Assembly: GCA_019022495.1 (NCBI GenBank)
Contig: JAFEKR010000011.1
Coordinates: forward strand, 1,240,001 to 1,304,000
DNA length: 64,000 bases
Reading direction: 5' to 3'
Source: Epichloe hybrida
Lineage: Eukaryota > Ascomycota > Sordariomycetes > Hypocreales > Clavicipitaceae
Part shown: positions 20,957-33,310 of the stretch, one piece after another
Layout of the letters: each line of letters begins with the position of its first letter
Position numbering within the stretch: position 1 is the first letter of the stretch
Made by a program: the position numbers and the translations under genes
The notes under the pieces: model-generated
What the model saw: only the letters and a program-made list of their open reading frames with translations
Told to the model about the DNA's origin: nothing
The model's database searches: none

Positions 20957-23726
20957 GGGAATCATCAGCGGTGGCACCAAAAAAGAAAGTCACCTACAAT
21001 TTCTTGACCTCCTCCGCGAAATCGCGAAAAAGTAAATAATGCGCCGCCCTTCCAATCCCATTGTAATTCGGTCGCCCTTTTTGGGTCGGACCTATGCACA
21101 ATTAGTCTGTCTCCTCTCCTTGCATCGAATTCTACACTGTTTCGGCGATGACGCTGTTTGAACCCAGCGTGCCAGCATTGTTCAAGATCGCCCACATTTA
21201 GCATCGGGTCGTCTGATTCAGGTCTCAGAGTTTTGAAGCAGGTGACATCGACGACTGCAGGTGAAATCGAACCCTATGTAGCGTACGTAGATGTGACGCA
21301 CAGAATTTTGAGCATGGATTTTGTGGTGGTGCTGTGGCTGAATTGCTGGTGGTTCTTTCCCGTTGATGCGCATGAATTTCACAAGACTCGTGTGTGACAG
21401 CCTCCAATGCGTTCATCCAGAGTCGGCGCACAAATTTTGCAATTGGACCAAAAAAAAAAATGCCGTGATACTAGTCCGATGGTCCCTGAGATGTAAACAA
21501 AGCGAGGAGGCCCTTGCTCTCGACGGAAACGGAAGCGCAGCTGCAACTTGTAACCCCGAGTGCCACTCCGCAAGAAGCACAAACGTGGCACAAACGTGGA
21601 CGGCTCCATCTCGAGACAAACAAGCCAACGATGCATCTCCAGAAGCCTACATTGTACTAGTAAGAGTCGCCCAGAAGTCGCCCAGAGTTGCCCACAGACC
21701 ACAACGCCCTAACGCCGACAACCAAAAAAAAAAAAAAATTTGCTTCAGGAAAAAATGGTGGGCCAGGAATGTTTACAGAGCCAATCTGGGGTCAGAGTCA
21801 TGTATTGATGTTGAACTACAGGGTTCAACCAAGGGAACACGACGTATCGTCGATGGCGCAGCCCAGTCTCGATCTCTTTAACGGCGAAGTTTGATGGAGG
21901 GGATTGCGTTCAACGTCATACAGTATACTCAGTAGTATCGCTAGCGTTTGCACTGGCCTTTGCGCTGTCGGGGGTTTTCTCGCCTGGAAGGGTGTCGGCG
22001 GAACAGTCGGAGTGATCGTCATCACACCCCTGGGATATGAGCGTTGTCAATGCCACCGCCTTACAGGTCCGTCGCGAACCAGGCACGAACTCAGATCTTG
22101 ATCTTTGGTCTGAGATCGAATGTTGTCATCCCGCACCGCACAAGGATGGTCTTTTTTTGCATTTCGCATTTTGCACTTTGCTGTGATGGCATCTATCCGC
22201 AATGCCAAAGCGCGCAGTATCGCTGATCAACACTACCCCTCTGTTTACTTTCCCGCGGAGGGATTCATCCCTGTTTGTAAAAGTCTGTCCCTTGTTGCCG
22301 CCTTTTCCCAGGACCTGGCAATGCCCCATGAACCCCAATTGCCGCCTTGCTTTTGCTTCGAACAAGTCAATCCTTGTTTGGCTGATGCCGACCGACCCCC
22401 TCCTACTAATAGCGATCGAATGAAAAGCAAACCCTCGGTGATAACGAACATAGTGCTCGAGTAGACTGCCCAATCAAAGGACGAAAGCACTCGGGTACAG
22501 TCAGATTCCACCTCTCAGCTGGTCCCAAAACGTCCCAAAACGTCCCAAAGCCTGTTCATCAATTGACAAAGGAAGGCGTCCAGACCCCTCGCAAACCCCG
22601 CTAAGTTAATAATCGTGTGCTTCCCAAGCCGAAGCGAGGGGTGCTGGGGTGAGTACTGCTAATCCGTACGGATTACGCCCTGCCAATAACATGCTGTGCC
22701 TTCCGTTTCAAAGAGAAAAGTTGTGTCTTCTGACCTGTCAAGTGAGGGGAGAGGAGTGAGCCAAAGGGCGGCTATTTGACGCCTTATGCACGAGATAGTG
22801 TGAGACTCAACGGGGTTTGCTTTTTTTTTTCTCCCTCTTTTGCTTTGTTGTTCGGAGTCTCAGATCTATCCAAGGAAATTTCTACGAAGCGTCGCGTAAA
22901 CAAAGTAAACAAATCGGGGAGGACGCGTTTTGACCCCGCCAAGCAACACCCCTGCAGCAATCGCGAGATCACGTGCTTTTCTCCATGCAGCTCAGTCAAC
23001 GTTGGGTCCACCTTTTCTCTATGTACGGATCCGTACCGCGGCCGCTTTCTTAGTCAACTATTACAATTACATTACGACTCTGGATGAACTGGTCCGATTG
23101 CACCTCGGCGACGACATCGGCTTCTAAGGGCTGGTTTCAGGTGGGCAAGGTTTCATGCAGACAATCCTCCCTGAAGGTCATAAATCTAGTACATCGTTTT
23201 GTACGTCCGTACATAATCAACAAAGCCGCCCCTCAGCAGTTACTTGAAGCCAATTACCTAATACAATAATACCATGGTCCCACGGCGTACGGATTATATC
23301 ACGCAGGTCAATGCTCTACAACAATCATCCTTCACTGGGTCGCACAAGTGCTTGGTGACAGCTGACCCACCCATCCTATTGGCCTGAAGCTAAAGTGAGC
23401 AACGTCTTACCCATCGTGCAGATGAAGTCTTACATCCAAATTAAATTAATAAGACAATGCCGAAATCACGCGATATCACAACGCAGGTTTGTCGTCTGAA
23501 ATTGTCCAGAAAGAAAAGAGTACAGGGTAGCCCAGAGAGAATTCAGGTGGGGGGTTGGAACGACTTTGCGGGCCGGTGGGGCTCCAACTGGGCGGTGGAC
23601 CATGGCGAAATATAATTATTTTGGGGGAATTTCAAGATACAGCTGCGAAGGCATTTACATAAGCGGAGGTTAGAAAAAACGGCCATTATAAATAAAAGTC
23701 GCCCTCAACACTGCAATTGTCCCATT

Positions 23727-26700
23727 ATGGCAGGAAAGCGAAAGAGATGCGGCAAGGAGGGCCAAGGCTCTAGAAGCGCTGGCCTGAAAAAAGCCAAGAA
23801 AGAGATGATGCCTCTGGATCTTTCCCCAAGCAGCACTTTGACACTCGAAATCAAACCATTCGTCGAGGCGCCTACGGGCGACGACCGAAAAAGAGAAGCA
23901 GAGCTGTACGAATTGCTTGGAAACGTTGCTGAGGATACCAGAAACGACGCGGCAGAATGTATAGTTTCAAGCCTCCTCGAAGGTGACGGTGCTCCAGAGG
24001 CAGTTCTACAGAGACACCTCAACCGCCGACTGTTTCGAGGTCTTGCAAGTGGTCGTGAGGGTTCCCGCTTGGGATTCAGTCTTGTAATCACTGAGATATT
24101 ATCGCAACTCTTTGGGGATCGCGAACTAGCGAAAGTCAAGTACGCCGGGCTGACGTTTGACAAGGTCCTCGGACTTCTCGCCGACAAGACACAAGCTGTG
24201 GGCAATGTTTCTGGGCAAGAAGAGCGGGACCATTTCCTTGGTCAGGTCTTTGGTCTCGAATGCTTTGTTAAGTCCAAAACCTTGTTCAAAGACATGTCCA
24301 GGTGGAATGCCGTCCTTGACATGTTGCTTAAACTCGGCAACAAGAAGATTTGGTTGAGACCTCAATGTGGCTGGATACTGGTTCAGGCACTGGAACAAAT
24401 GACGGAGGAGGCCACGGAACCAACGTTGTTCAAGGTTGCGGGTGCTGGTATGGCTCAGACCCCAGAAGGAGTAGCGGCATGGATCGTGTCGTTGAATCGT
24501 TACCCGAAACTACAACTTTCACCGTGGAAAAATCCATTGTCCAACAAATCACTCGGGGACCTCGCAGCTGTTCTAAGAGAAAACTTCAAAGAATCGACCA
24601 AGGCCCCCAAGGAGAAGCAAAATGGTGCCAAGCAAGCATCTTGGAGTGCTCAGTTGCATTTTGTTTGGGATATCATCCTAGCACGCTTCCTAAGTGCCAA
24701 CTCCAATTCAAAAGAAGAGGACTTTGATCAATTCTGGAACCGAGTTGTTGATGGTATGTGTTTTCAGATAGATGTTTACCTGGGGAAAAAAGAGAGAAAA
24801 AATTACTAACTCTGCACAGACGGGTTGTTTTCAAAGCAAGCGACGGATGGGCAAAAGTTCAAAGGCTTCATGGTATTCGAAAAGATGCTCAGGGGCTTTA
24901 CCGAGACAGCCCCAAGACTGCAAGCTCTATTCAGCCGAAACTTCATGTCTTGCTTACTGAACCAAGCTTCGAAAGAAGATCGCTACTTACACCGAGCTGC
25001 GACTAAGGCACTGAAGGCCATTGAGGAAGTGGTAGTATCGCATCCTGACACCTTGGCCCCTATTCTTGCCAACCTACTGGGAAAAAACGGAAGTTATGCC
25101 TTTGATCAGAGATCAAATAGCAAGACTGTGGACAAACTGCTGCAAAATATAAATAAGCAAAATGTGGAAGATGTTTTGGCTGTCGTCAAACGCCCCATCA
25201 AGCTCATGAAGAAGAAAGAAGATGTGGAGGCTCAGGCCACTGTGAGAACTTACTCCGACTACCTGGCAAAGATTTTGAACGCCTTTGCCTCGGCGCCCTC
25301 GGAGAATGATAGACCAGGCTCACAACCCGAGAAAGTAGGCGAGAAAGAAATTACAGAAGCGGGAGCAGCAAGAGGTTCTTTTGTCAAGACCTTGCAAGAG
25401 CTCACAAATGTGGCGTACGGCCAACCGGCTGAAATCCCGAGGGATGCGCTGACTGACCAAATCAGAGAGATGTGCCGATCTCGTCTTGAAACGTCTCTCG
25501 CGAAGCTCGCTCGTGCCAGCACTGACTTTGCCGTATTCTGCAAGGCAGTCGCTTCGATAGATTCCAGCGCGATGAACATGACCCCGGAGATTGAGAAAGC
25601 CAAAGATGCGGCCCTCGTTCGGATGGGCAAACTTTTGAAGAGCAAATCTGAAGCTGCGCAAGGTTTGGCAATGCTCCACGCCATATCCATTTTCCAGCTG
25701 TACAACGAAGATCCTGATGCTATGGACGTATTGGATGACCTGTCCCAGTGCTATGATAAATTGCGGTCTGGAAATACAGCCAGTGAAAGGAGCGGAGGGG
25801 GGTCGGAGCTCTTAGTTGAGATTCTTCTCTCAATGGTTGCTCGACCTTCTTCATTGATGAGACAGGTCTCTCAGCAAGTTTTTGGCGTATTCACCAGCCA
25901 GATGTCTGCCGAAAGCGTCGAGCTCCTGACGGGGCCCCTCGCCTCGGGTGAGAGCACCAAGGGTCAGAAGGAGCTGTTCAATACCGAAGATGACGAAATG
26001 GAGATAGACAGCGATGCGTCTGAAGGAGACGACGACGACGATGGTGTCATTGACGTTGAAGATGCTGCTTCTGACTTTGAGATCGACTCAGACTTGGAAT
26101 TTGTTGAGTTGAATGGCGACGAAGAGTCTGATGGGAGAAAAGCAGAGGATGATGGCGATGAAGAATCCGAGGACCAAGATGATGATGATGATGATGGTGA
26201 TGAGGATTCTGCTGATGGCGGCAACGGGGAGAGCGAAGGGAAGCTCAATCAGAAAGGAGAGTGGGATAACCCGGAAGAGCTAGATGATATACTTGGCAGT
26301 ATCCTAAACAGCCATCGTCTTGACAAAGACGCGGAAGCCGAGTCTTCCGAGGACGAAGGCGACATGTCAGACTCCCAAATGTTTGCTCTTGAAGAGCAAC
26401 TCTCGGCCGCCATAGCGCCGCGCATCAAGGCAAACAAGAACGACACCAAGAAGCAGAAGAAAGACGCCAAGCAATCCGTCGTCAACTTCAAGCACCGGAT
26501 CCTCGACCTCCTGGACATCTACGTCAAGAACGAAGCTCTCAACCCCCTTACTTTCTCGATACTACTGCCACTCCTCATTCTCATGAGAACGACGTCAACA
26601 AAAGCACTCGCCAACAGAGCCTACGAAGTCATCCTGAACCTCCGCAAGGCAATCAAGAAGGCTCGAGCCAATGTCCGAGCCGGCACAACCACCGGCACAG

Positions 26701-26975
26701 CTACGTCCCCGGCAGCGGAAGACCTGCTGCCCCTCTTGCTGGAATGCCACGACGAAGCAGGCAAGGATGACTCACAGGCATACGCCAAGGCGGCCAGCAC
26801 GGCGAGCCTCATCGTTGCCTCGACCATGTTCAGACGGGACAGGGAGTCTATTGAGCGGATTGCGGCCGTGTACGCGAAAACAGAGTCGGCTTGGGTGCTG
26901 AACAAGGTCAGGATGCATACCTCATTCTTCAAGGACTGGCATGACTGGGCGCAGAGCATGCGCAGCACTAGCTGA
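23727..26975 (+). CDS. pol5: Pol5 / MYBBP1A-like rDNA and ribosome-biogenesis factor
   Basis: Nucleolar protein, historically called DNA polymerase phi/V but without demonstrated need for polymerase activity. It acts in rRNA transcription and pre-60S/40S assembly. Exon 1 is 23727-24753, intron 24754-24819 (66 nt, TTACTAAC branch), exon 2 is 24820-26975; 1060 residues. The start is a real ATG followed by a basic nuclear-localisation head (MAGKRKRCGK...KKAKKE). The HEAT-like N-terminal half includes NRRLFRGLASGREGSRLGFS and WGxxxFxxxL-like blocks. The splice rebuilds VVDDGLFSKQATDGQKFKGF, a conserved Pol5 stretch. Around residues ~720-800 lies a long Asp/Glu/Ser tract including seven consecutive Asp, the usual Pol5 acidic region, then a basic stretch (KKQKKDAK) and a helical C-terminus. 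It converges on the proteasome gene pre10. Confidence 0.93.
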
Positions 26976-27409
26976 GAAGTGTACTTGAAAGGTCACTCAA
27001 ATACAACGATTACCCTGGGTTTCCCCGAAATTACACTTCCTAACCTGCTGTTCGGTTTGGTATTGGTTTCAAATAAAGGAAGAGTATGCTTCAAGGTTCA
27101 ACAAGGTACAGACAAGTCTCGGTTGCATTTGCTTTAGCATCCCCGCTGAGCTTGACGAGGATGCTCAACACATAATGCTGCGTGTTGTCGAGTCTAGTCG
27201 CCATGTACATAGTGTCGGCCACTTGAAGAACAAGCTTGTTCATGTCGTTCAAGTTTCCCAACCAACCCATTGATAAAGCCTTCAAATACTCTATGAACCT
27301 GCCGACTGTGATGATGGTACAAGTCTTCTCTCGCCCACGTGCGTCATCTGAAACCTTGGTCATCCACACTTTCGTTCCTTCCATTGCCAGCCGCCCACCC
27401 TCATTGCCA
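26976..27409. other. Intergenic between convergent pol5 and pre10
   Basis: 434 nt holding the two 3' UTRs. Nothing else seen. Confidence 0.6.
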
Positions 27410-28470
27410 TTACTCCTCCATCTTATCGTCATCCTTCTTGTCGTTCTCGTCGTCGTCGTCTGAATCATCCTCGGCCTTTGCTAACCTCTCGGCCTCCTCC
27501 CTCAGCTCCCTGGGTACCTCCATGTGGCGGCCCTTGGTAGGTCCATCCGCAACACTAATCCAGGTCATTTCCAGCTCGAAATCCTTGTCCTTGTTGTCCT
27601 TTTGGGCCACGTAGATGATTCTCGCAGCCTCCTTGACAGCCTCCTGGAGCGTCATGTTTTCAGACTGCAGGTCCAGCTTCTCCAACTCTGCCTTGGCAGC
27701 TTGACGACCTTTGCCAGTCGCGGCACCGTAGTAGCCCCAGTACATACCGCTGGGCTCAATCATGTACAGGAAAGGACCGCCATGCTTTCCGGGCACCTTG
27801 CCCCCCGCGCCGCATTTAGGCCCAGAGCCCACTTGTCCGTCAACGGGGGTTTCCTCCGATGTGTCGACGCCGCCTATGATGGCGGTGATGCCAAAGGGTC
27901 GCACAGAGCCGTACATAGTGTATGCCTGGAGATAGCTGCCCATTCTAGAGGCAAGGTCGGAGGTGGGGATGGGTGTTTTGAAGTTTTGGCGCCAGCTCTG
28001 CGACTCTTCACGGGCTCGGTCGACAAAGTGACGGCCATCAGGGACCATGCCTGAGTAGACCTACATCGATGCACATGCATGGTTAGCCAAAAGGCCCTGA
28101 TGATGAGAAAAAAGAAGAAAAGGAAGAAGAAACATACCACTCCAGAATGTGTATCGACTGTGGCAATTCGTTTGTTTGCGCCGGCCTTTAGCAGCTTTGA
28201 TGCCACCACCTTTTCGACCGCCAGGACGACACCATCCTTGCACCGAATGCCAATTGACGTGCCGCCGTTCTCTACGGCCTTGACTGCATATTCTACCTGG
28301 AAGTTTCGCCCGTCTGGGGAGAAGATGGAGTTGAGAAGATCGTAGCCGGTACCTATCGACGTCTGCGTGGAGGAGGGTGTCCATTTGGTTAGCCAGCTTC
28401 ACTTCGCACATGGCATTGGCGCTTTGGCACGACCGTTGCTGTCGGACGGCAAAGGATATCATCTCACCAT
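27410..28470 (-). CDS. pre10: 20S proteasome alpha subunit Pre10 (alpha7)
   Basis: Alpha-ring subunit of the 20S core. The first coding exon is the ATG codon alone (28470-28468). Then come intron 28467-28363 (105 nt, GCTAAC branch), exon 28362-28138, intron 28137-28061 (77 nt, GCTAAC branch) and exon 28060-27410; 292 residues. It starts [20 protein letters not shown], the proteasome_alpha N-terminal signature, followed by [39 protein letters not shown] is rebuilt across intron 2. The [17 protein letters not shown] stretch and the C-terminal acidic tail ([19 protein letters not shown]) are typical of alpha7, whose tail in other species is a casein kinase 2 target. An insertion of about 20 Gly-rich residues near 160 is seen in filamentous-fungal copies (recollection, not checked). 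Confidence 0.95.
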
Positions 28471-29735
28471 GATTCTTGTATGTTCGCCGTGGAGCCTGTT
28501 TCAAGGACGAATCTGTCGAGGAGAAGACTGTTGTGCTTGCAAATGGCAAGAGCTGGGACGAGGGGAGTTTGACGAGGGCGACAATGGGCTTGGAGCTTCA
28601 CCAAGCAAGCAGGCAGCCTGAGCTGTGCGTACTGCATGCAATGCAATTGCTTGCTTGCGAGGCTGGCAAAAGCCCTGGTGCCTGAGGTGTCAAAAGGCTG
28701 ACACGGAAGCACCAGCCACATGTGAGGTCAGGAGCTTGGTGTGGCTCGAGCGCCGTGTGGCTTGAATCTATCCTATTACCCGATGGGCCGACTTTATCGG
28801 ATCCGGGCCTCGGACTTTGACATGAACTACACGCCGAGTGAAAGCGACGAAATACTCGGCACCGCCGTGAATTAAATTTGGCCGAACCTAGGATTACCCT
28901 TTGAGTACCCTTTGAGTACCCTTTGGACCTTTGGGGCCTTTCTTCTCCGTGCATGGGTGCATGGGCAATTCGCGGGTCTCCTTTGCAAACGAGCCAAGCG
29001 ATGGTGTGTTGGAGTGATGCGCGTGATACGGTGCTTATTAATCCGTACGGCTAGAGGCAATCGATGACGGGGTCGAAGGGCAGCTGTTGCCCCTCCCATC
29101 GTCCTCCATCGTCCTCCATCGTCCACGACGTCGCTGGCGTTATGTATGGCCGCTGTAATTCAGCGTTGTGGCTTGCTATTAGACTCCAGAGCCGCCACTC
29201 CAGAGCCGCCAACCGCCAACTGGTCTGATGGCTGACCCGCCTTTATCAAGCCCACCGCTCCCTGAACTGTCTCCTGCCCGCGACCGAGACAGGAGGCGGA
29301 AGGCCTCGCCTGCTCTTTGAAACGGATTCACATAGTCCGTACCCTACAACTCCCTACAACTCCCACCTTCCACCTTTATCCATCCCTTCTGCTTCTCGTG
29401 ACTCTTCGGATTTGCTGTTCCTTTGATTTTACCACCCGAATAGCTTAGTGGAAATATACCTGATTGTCTTGTTCGCTTCCGTCTACAGGTGATCGTCCGA
29501 AACAGAGCAAGAACAGACCCGTTCACGCCCCGCCTCCCTGGTTGATACCCAACGGCAGAATAACGACCCAACCGAGTCGCTGTTTGAGAAGGGAAACGAG
29601 GCACAACCGAGGCGTACAAAGTTTATCTGTTGCCGCGAGAGAAATCGAGAGAAACCGAGAGAAATCCATGTCAATCTGACAGGCGGTTTCGAACATTCGT
29701 CTCAACCCCTTTGTACGGAATCTCAGATTTGCCAT
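28471..29735. other. Divergent upstream region, pre10 / orphan gene
   Basis: About 1.26 kb without a recognisable gene. It includes three near-copies of the 11-mer CCCTTTGAGTA at 28897-28925 and an ATTAATCCGTACGG motif near 29036. A tRNA-like TAGCTTAGTGGAA near 29441 does not extend to a cloverleaf. Confidence 0.55.
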
Positions 29736-30727
29736 ATGACCGAGGTACGTTGCAACTTGTGTCACACCGAAGCCACCCAGCCGAGTTGTGATGTACGGAT
29801 CTGTAAGCCGGCCGGCCGCTTTCCATGCAACATGAGACTGATGCTTTTTTCCCCTAGATCATGGTTTCTGTCCAGGCTGGCATGTATGGGAATGCTCAGC
29901 AGGTCCAGGATGACCTTGCTAATCTCTTTTCTCGTAACATGACTTTCAGTCCTGATTTGCATGCTTCAACTCCCAAGGAAATACCTAATCAAGAGACCAC
30001 CATCAACATGCCCGTCCCTGCCTCTCAGCCTATTGTCTATTCAATTTCTCAGCATTATCATCATTCTGCACATCATGCGACATCTCCTCCTCAGCAACCA
30101 GCTGAGCAAGTGCAGTCGCCAATTCCGCGACCCTCTTCAGAACCTCCCCAGACCGAGCTTTCATCCGTCGAATATATTCTTCGCAACAACGGATTGGATC
30201 CAGCTATCCTGACACCATCACAGCTGCAACTCTTTCGCATTGCCGATGACGCCCAAAAGACACGTCTCTTGGAGCTGTGGAGCATATGCCCACCGAACAA
30301 AGCCGAAGAGATCCCCGCCCTCGCCTGGAGCAGCACTTCTGTAGATCAGGAAGAGCAAATGGCCCGTTTGCGCTATGAAAGGCAGCAGAATACCGCGATG
30401 AGCCTGGACGGAACCCCAGTTCAGACGGCTGAGGGGCGATGGACTCAGCAGAATGGGGCATCGGAGACCGAACCGTACATGGCTTCCGGGTATGAGGAAC
30501 TGATGCGAAGAGAGTATGAGCGACAGTCTATTGGCAACAAGCCCAGAGACGTCTACAATCATCTTGGCTCCGCGGTAGGAGGCTGCCATTACTCCAGGGC
30601 CTCTGATCCCGTGTACAAGGGATCCGACTACCATGCACAACGGCAGCAATTGGATATGGCTGCTCAGTATGGAGCATTCGAGCAATCCAGGGATGCTGCT
30701 ATGGAGGTGGATGCTATGGATATGTAA
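29736..30727 (+). CDS. Fungal protein of unknown function, 9-nt first coding exon
   Basis: Not recognised as a known family. Proposed structure: exon 1 29736-29744 (ATG ACC GAG), intron 29745-29857 (113 nt, GTACGT donor, CTGAT branch, CCCTAG acceptor), exon 2 29858-30727; 292 residues starting MTEIMVSVQAGMYGNAQQ. The acceptor lies three bases before the in-frame ATG at 29861, so if the intron is wrong the protein would simply start there (288 aa). The sequence is hydrophilic, with His/Pro/Gln-rich segments (residues ~50-100), one conserved-looking helical block (VEYILRNNGLDPAILTPSQL, then a segment to LLELWSICPP), Arg/Tyr/Gln-rich repeats such as RREYERQ, and no membrane segment or signal peptide. 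Probably cytosolic or nuclear (inference). Confidence 0.7.
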
Positions 30728-31456
30728 AGCTGCTTGTTGGAGCGAATTCAAGCTACATGCTCTCATATGCTCCTAACGAATAGACGATACACAGGTGATT
30801 TCGGGCACTGCATTTTCTTATGTTACTGCAACGAATGCACGAACGAAAGGAGGACAAGCTTGTGTAAAGGATCGCGCTATGTTATATACCAGTGTTGGCA
30901 GGAGCTTAGAGATATCTCGCTTGTTTTCTTTTACTCTATTCATTTCCACTCCACACTTTTATTCTCCCCCTCTCCTCCCCCACCGGTAAGCGTTGATGTG
31001 GAGGCTAACCAAGACTCTCAGAATTTGGGTTATGCGGAAGCCAGAACAGGTATGTGAATCGGCCCTTCCCCCAAATACACACAGGTCCGCTCTCTGGTCG
31101 ATCCTTTTACTGCTCAACACTCATTGCGTATGCCCAACTCCAACGCCATCGGCCAACAGATTTGTTTCTTGACCTGAACAGATAGGTGGCAATGTAGTCG
31201 TCTTGATGATGAGAATGAGCACATCAAGCCTACCCGGCCAAACAAATTTTGTCGGTCTTTTATGTGAAATGCACACTCTTCCTCCCGCCACATTTCTTCC
31301 ACGTCGCGTCGATATCGAATAGTATATTCAAAGTACTCTTCGCAACAAAACGTCGGCAAAAAGGGGTATCGATGTAATTGTACGCTGTAACCCTGTAGGT
31401 AGTCTCAAGTGTATGCAAGTAGATCATTCTAACGTGACGGGCATGACAACGTCTAG
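30728..31456. other. Intergenic between convergent genes
   Basis: Contains the 3' UTRs of the orphan gene and of RanGAP. No gene or repeat recognised. Confidence 0.55.
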
Positions 31457-32789
31457 TCAAATCACAGTCTTTGCGAGCTTCTTAGCCAGAGCATCGACAT
31501 CCTTGTCCGTGAGCTGCACGACGGGCTCTTCTTGAGCCTCCTCTGCCTCCTTGACCAACTTATCGGCGCGCTCCTCAACCGTAATGTCCCCTTCCTCCTC
31601 GTCCTCATCCTCTTCATCGGAGCTGAGATCCTCGAGATCGCTCAGACTATCCACGCCCCATTCATCTTCGTTGATCACGTCCCCAGCAAGCCTCTCCTTG
31701 CGTTCGTCTAGAAGCTCCTGCAGGGCGAGGATAGACTCATCATCCTCTGTGAATTTATTGCCGTTCAGTTCGATACGTTTGAGGGCAGGAAGACCATATT
31801 TAGCAGCATTGGCCAGCTTCTTTACACCAGGGGCGGTGATGTCGTTGAACTGCAGTCGCAGTGTCTCGAGCTTTTGATTCTCGCCCTTGGAGAGGGACTC
31901 GGCAAGGAGAACGGCGCCCTCGGCACTAAGTAAGGAATCACCAATACCGAGCTCGCGGACAACGGTCCAGCTGGTAACAACCTGTGCTAGTGCTTTACCG
32001 CCCATTAGGGTGAAGGTGTTGTCCTGTAGATCCAGAACCTCGATCTCTGTGGCGTTATTCAAGCCCTCACTGATCAAGTGGGAGATACCCTCCTGGCGAA
32101 TACCGTTCTGAACCATCTTGATCACTTTGATGTTCCTGTGAAGGTTATATGTCTTGGCCCACGCTGTCATGCTGCCATTCTCCAGTCGGTTTCGACCGCA
32201 AATCACCGTCTCCAGGTCCGGTACCTGCTTTCCATCCTTGCGTGCAGCCTCCTTCTTGGCGTGAAGTTCCGACAGAGCATCGGCGACCAGGATGCCAGCG
32301 TGGGGACCGAGTCCATTATTGTTGAGGTACAGGTGCTGCAGGGGCACGTGGGCTGAGAGAAACGCAACGAGGGGGGCCTGTGTGTTGAGGCCAAAGGCGT
32401 TGTCGTTCAAGTTGATTGTACCAAGGTTCGGGAGGTTCAAGACGGACGTCAGAAGTGAGGACAAGGCCTCGGGAATTTCGGACAAGAGTCGACCAGTGAA
32501 AATATCGGCAAAGTTGGCAACCTATTGTCAGTCGGCATGTGAGCTGGTGGGACTATTTTCTGTTTTGAAGAAGACTTTGCGGAGGAGGGGGTAATACCTT
32601 GAGGTTCTTCTTGGTTACCAAAACTTCGCCGAGGGCTTTGCACGCTTCGACGCCCAAGGTGTTGCCAAGGAGCCTGACTTCCTCGACGTCGTTGGCGCGG
32701 AGGTCCTGAATATGAGCTTCGACGTCGGCGGCCGAGTCGAGCTTGAGACCCCTGCCCTCAAGGGTGAATATCTTATCAGAGCTTGCCAT
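31457..32789 (-). CDS. rna1: Ran GTPase-activating protein Rna1 (RanGAP1)
   Basis: Cytosolic GAP for Ran, required for nuclear transport directionality. Exon 1 is 32789-32598 (64 codons), intron 32597-32522 (76 nt, CTGAC branch), exon 2 32521-31457; 418 residues. Leucine-rich repeats of the RanGAP type run from ~residue 30 to ~345, with the consensus recurring as LxLxxNxL: VRLLGNTLG, INLNDNAFG, LYLNNNGLG, ICGRNRLEN, LDLQDNTFT, LRLQFNDIT, IELNGNKFT. The arginine-bearing CGRNRLEN matches the conserved loop of fungal Rna1. After the LRRs comes an acidic Asp/Glu segment (LSSDEEDEDEEEGD, ~360-375), as in yeast Rna1, then a short helical tail. It lacks the SUMO-acceptor domain of animal RanGAP1. 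Divergent from cyt1. Confidence 0.95.
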
Positions 32790-33310
32790 AGTATGGATAT
32801 TGGGTATTGAATGTTTCTACCACAGCTAACAATGGGTTAAGAAAGAAAAAGAGACTTGGCCGTGGGAATGGCAAGTGGGAAACGCTGTGATGGTGGTGGT
32901 GTTTTGCCAATATTCAGGTAGGCAAATTACATAGTGGGGGCGGGGCAACGACAGATTAATGTACATGTAATCCGTATGATGACAGGGTAGGCGCATAAGA
33001 TACGGAGTACTCCGTAATAATAATACGGCAGCCGCCAAACCCGGAAGAAGAGGCGGTGGGTGGGAAGCCCGGAGGTTGGATGGACTTGCCACCCGAATTG
33101 TTGTGGCCTGGATCTTGCCTAGGCCAGAGCGGCACGTGACTTGGGCCAATCAGCATCGGCCCATTTCGGAACGCTGGATTTTCTCCATGGGTATGACCTC
33201 TCCTGCTAAGCCTTCTCGAACCCCCGACCTCGAAATCGATCCGACCATAGCCTCATAGCCTCACACCCTCATCACGGCTTCCACCACGGCTACGGTATAG
33301 CTTGCCAATT
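32790..33310. promoter_or_regulatory. Divergent promoter region rna1 / cyt1
   Basis: 521 nt between two start codons pointing outward. It contains the perfect 16-bp palindrome TACGGAGTACTCCGTA at 33001-33016 and TAATCCGTA at 32968-32976. Confidence 0.5.

Larger units (their letters stand above)
18605..23726. other. 5.1 kb region without a recognisable gene
   Basis: Upstream of both cdc25 (-) and pol5 (+). I found open frames up to about 170 codons, but none with family resemblance, splice support or consistent composition. It carries many simple repeats (19289, 19557, 19927, 20161, 20912), A or T runs, and the palindrome TAATCCGTACGGATTA at 22660-22675. It may hold long 5' leaders, non-coding RNA or eroded repeats. 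Confidence 0.5.

Noticed and set aside
29437..29510. tRNA-like TAGCTTAGTGGAA sequence
   Set aside because: No acceptor stem, anticodon arm or T-loop could be completed around it.
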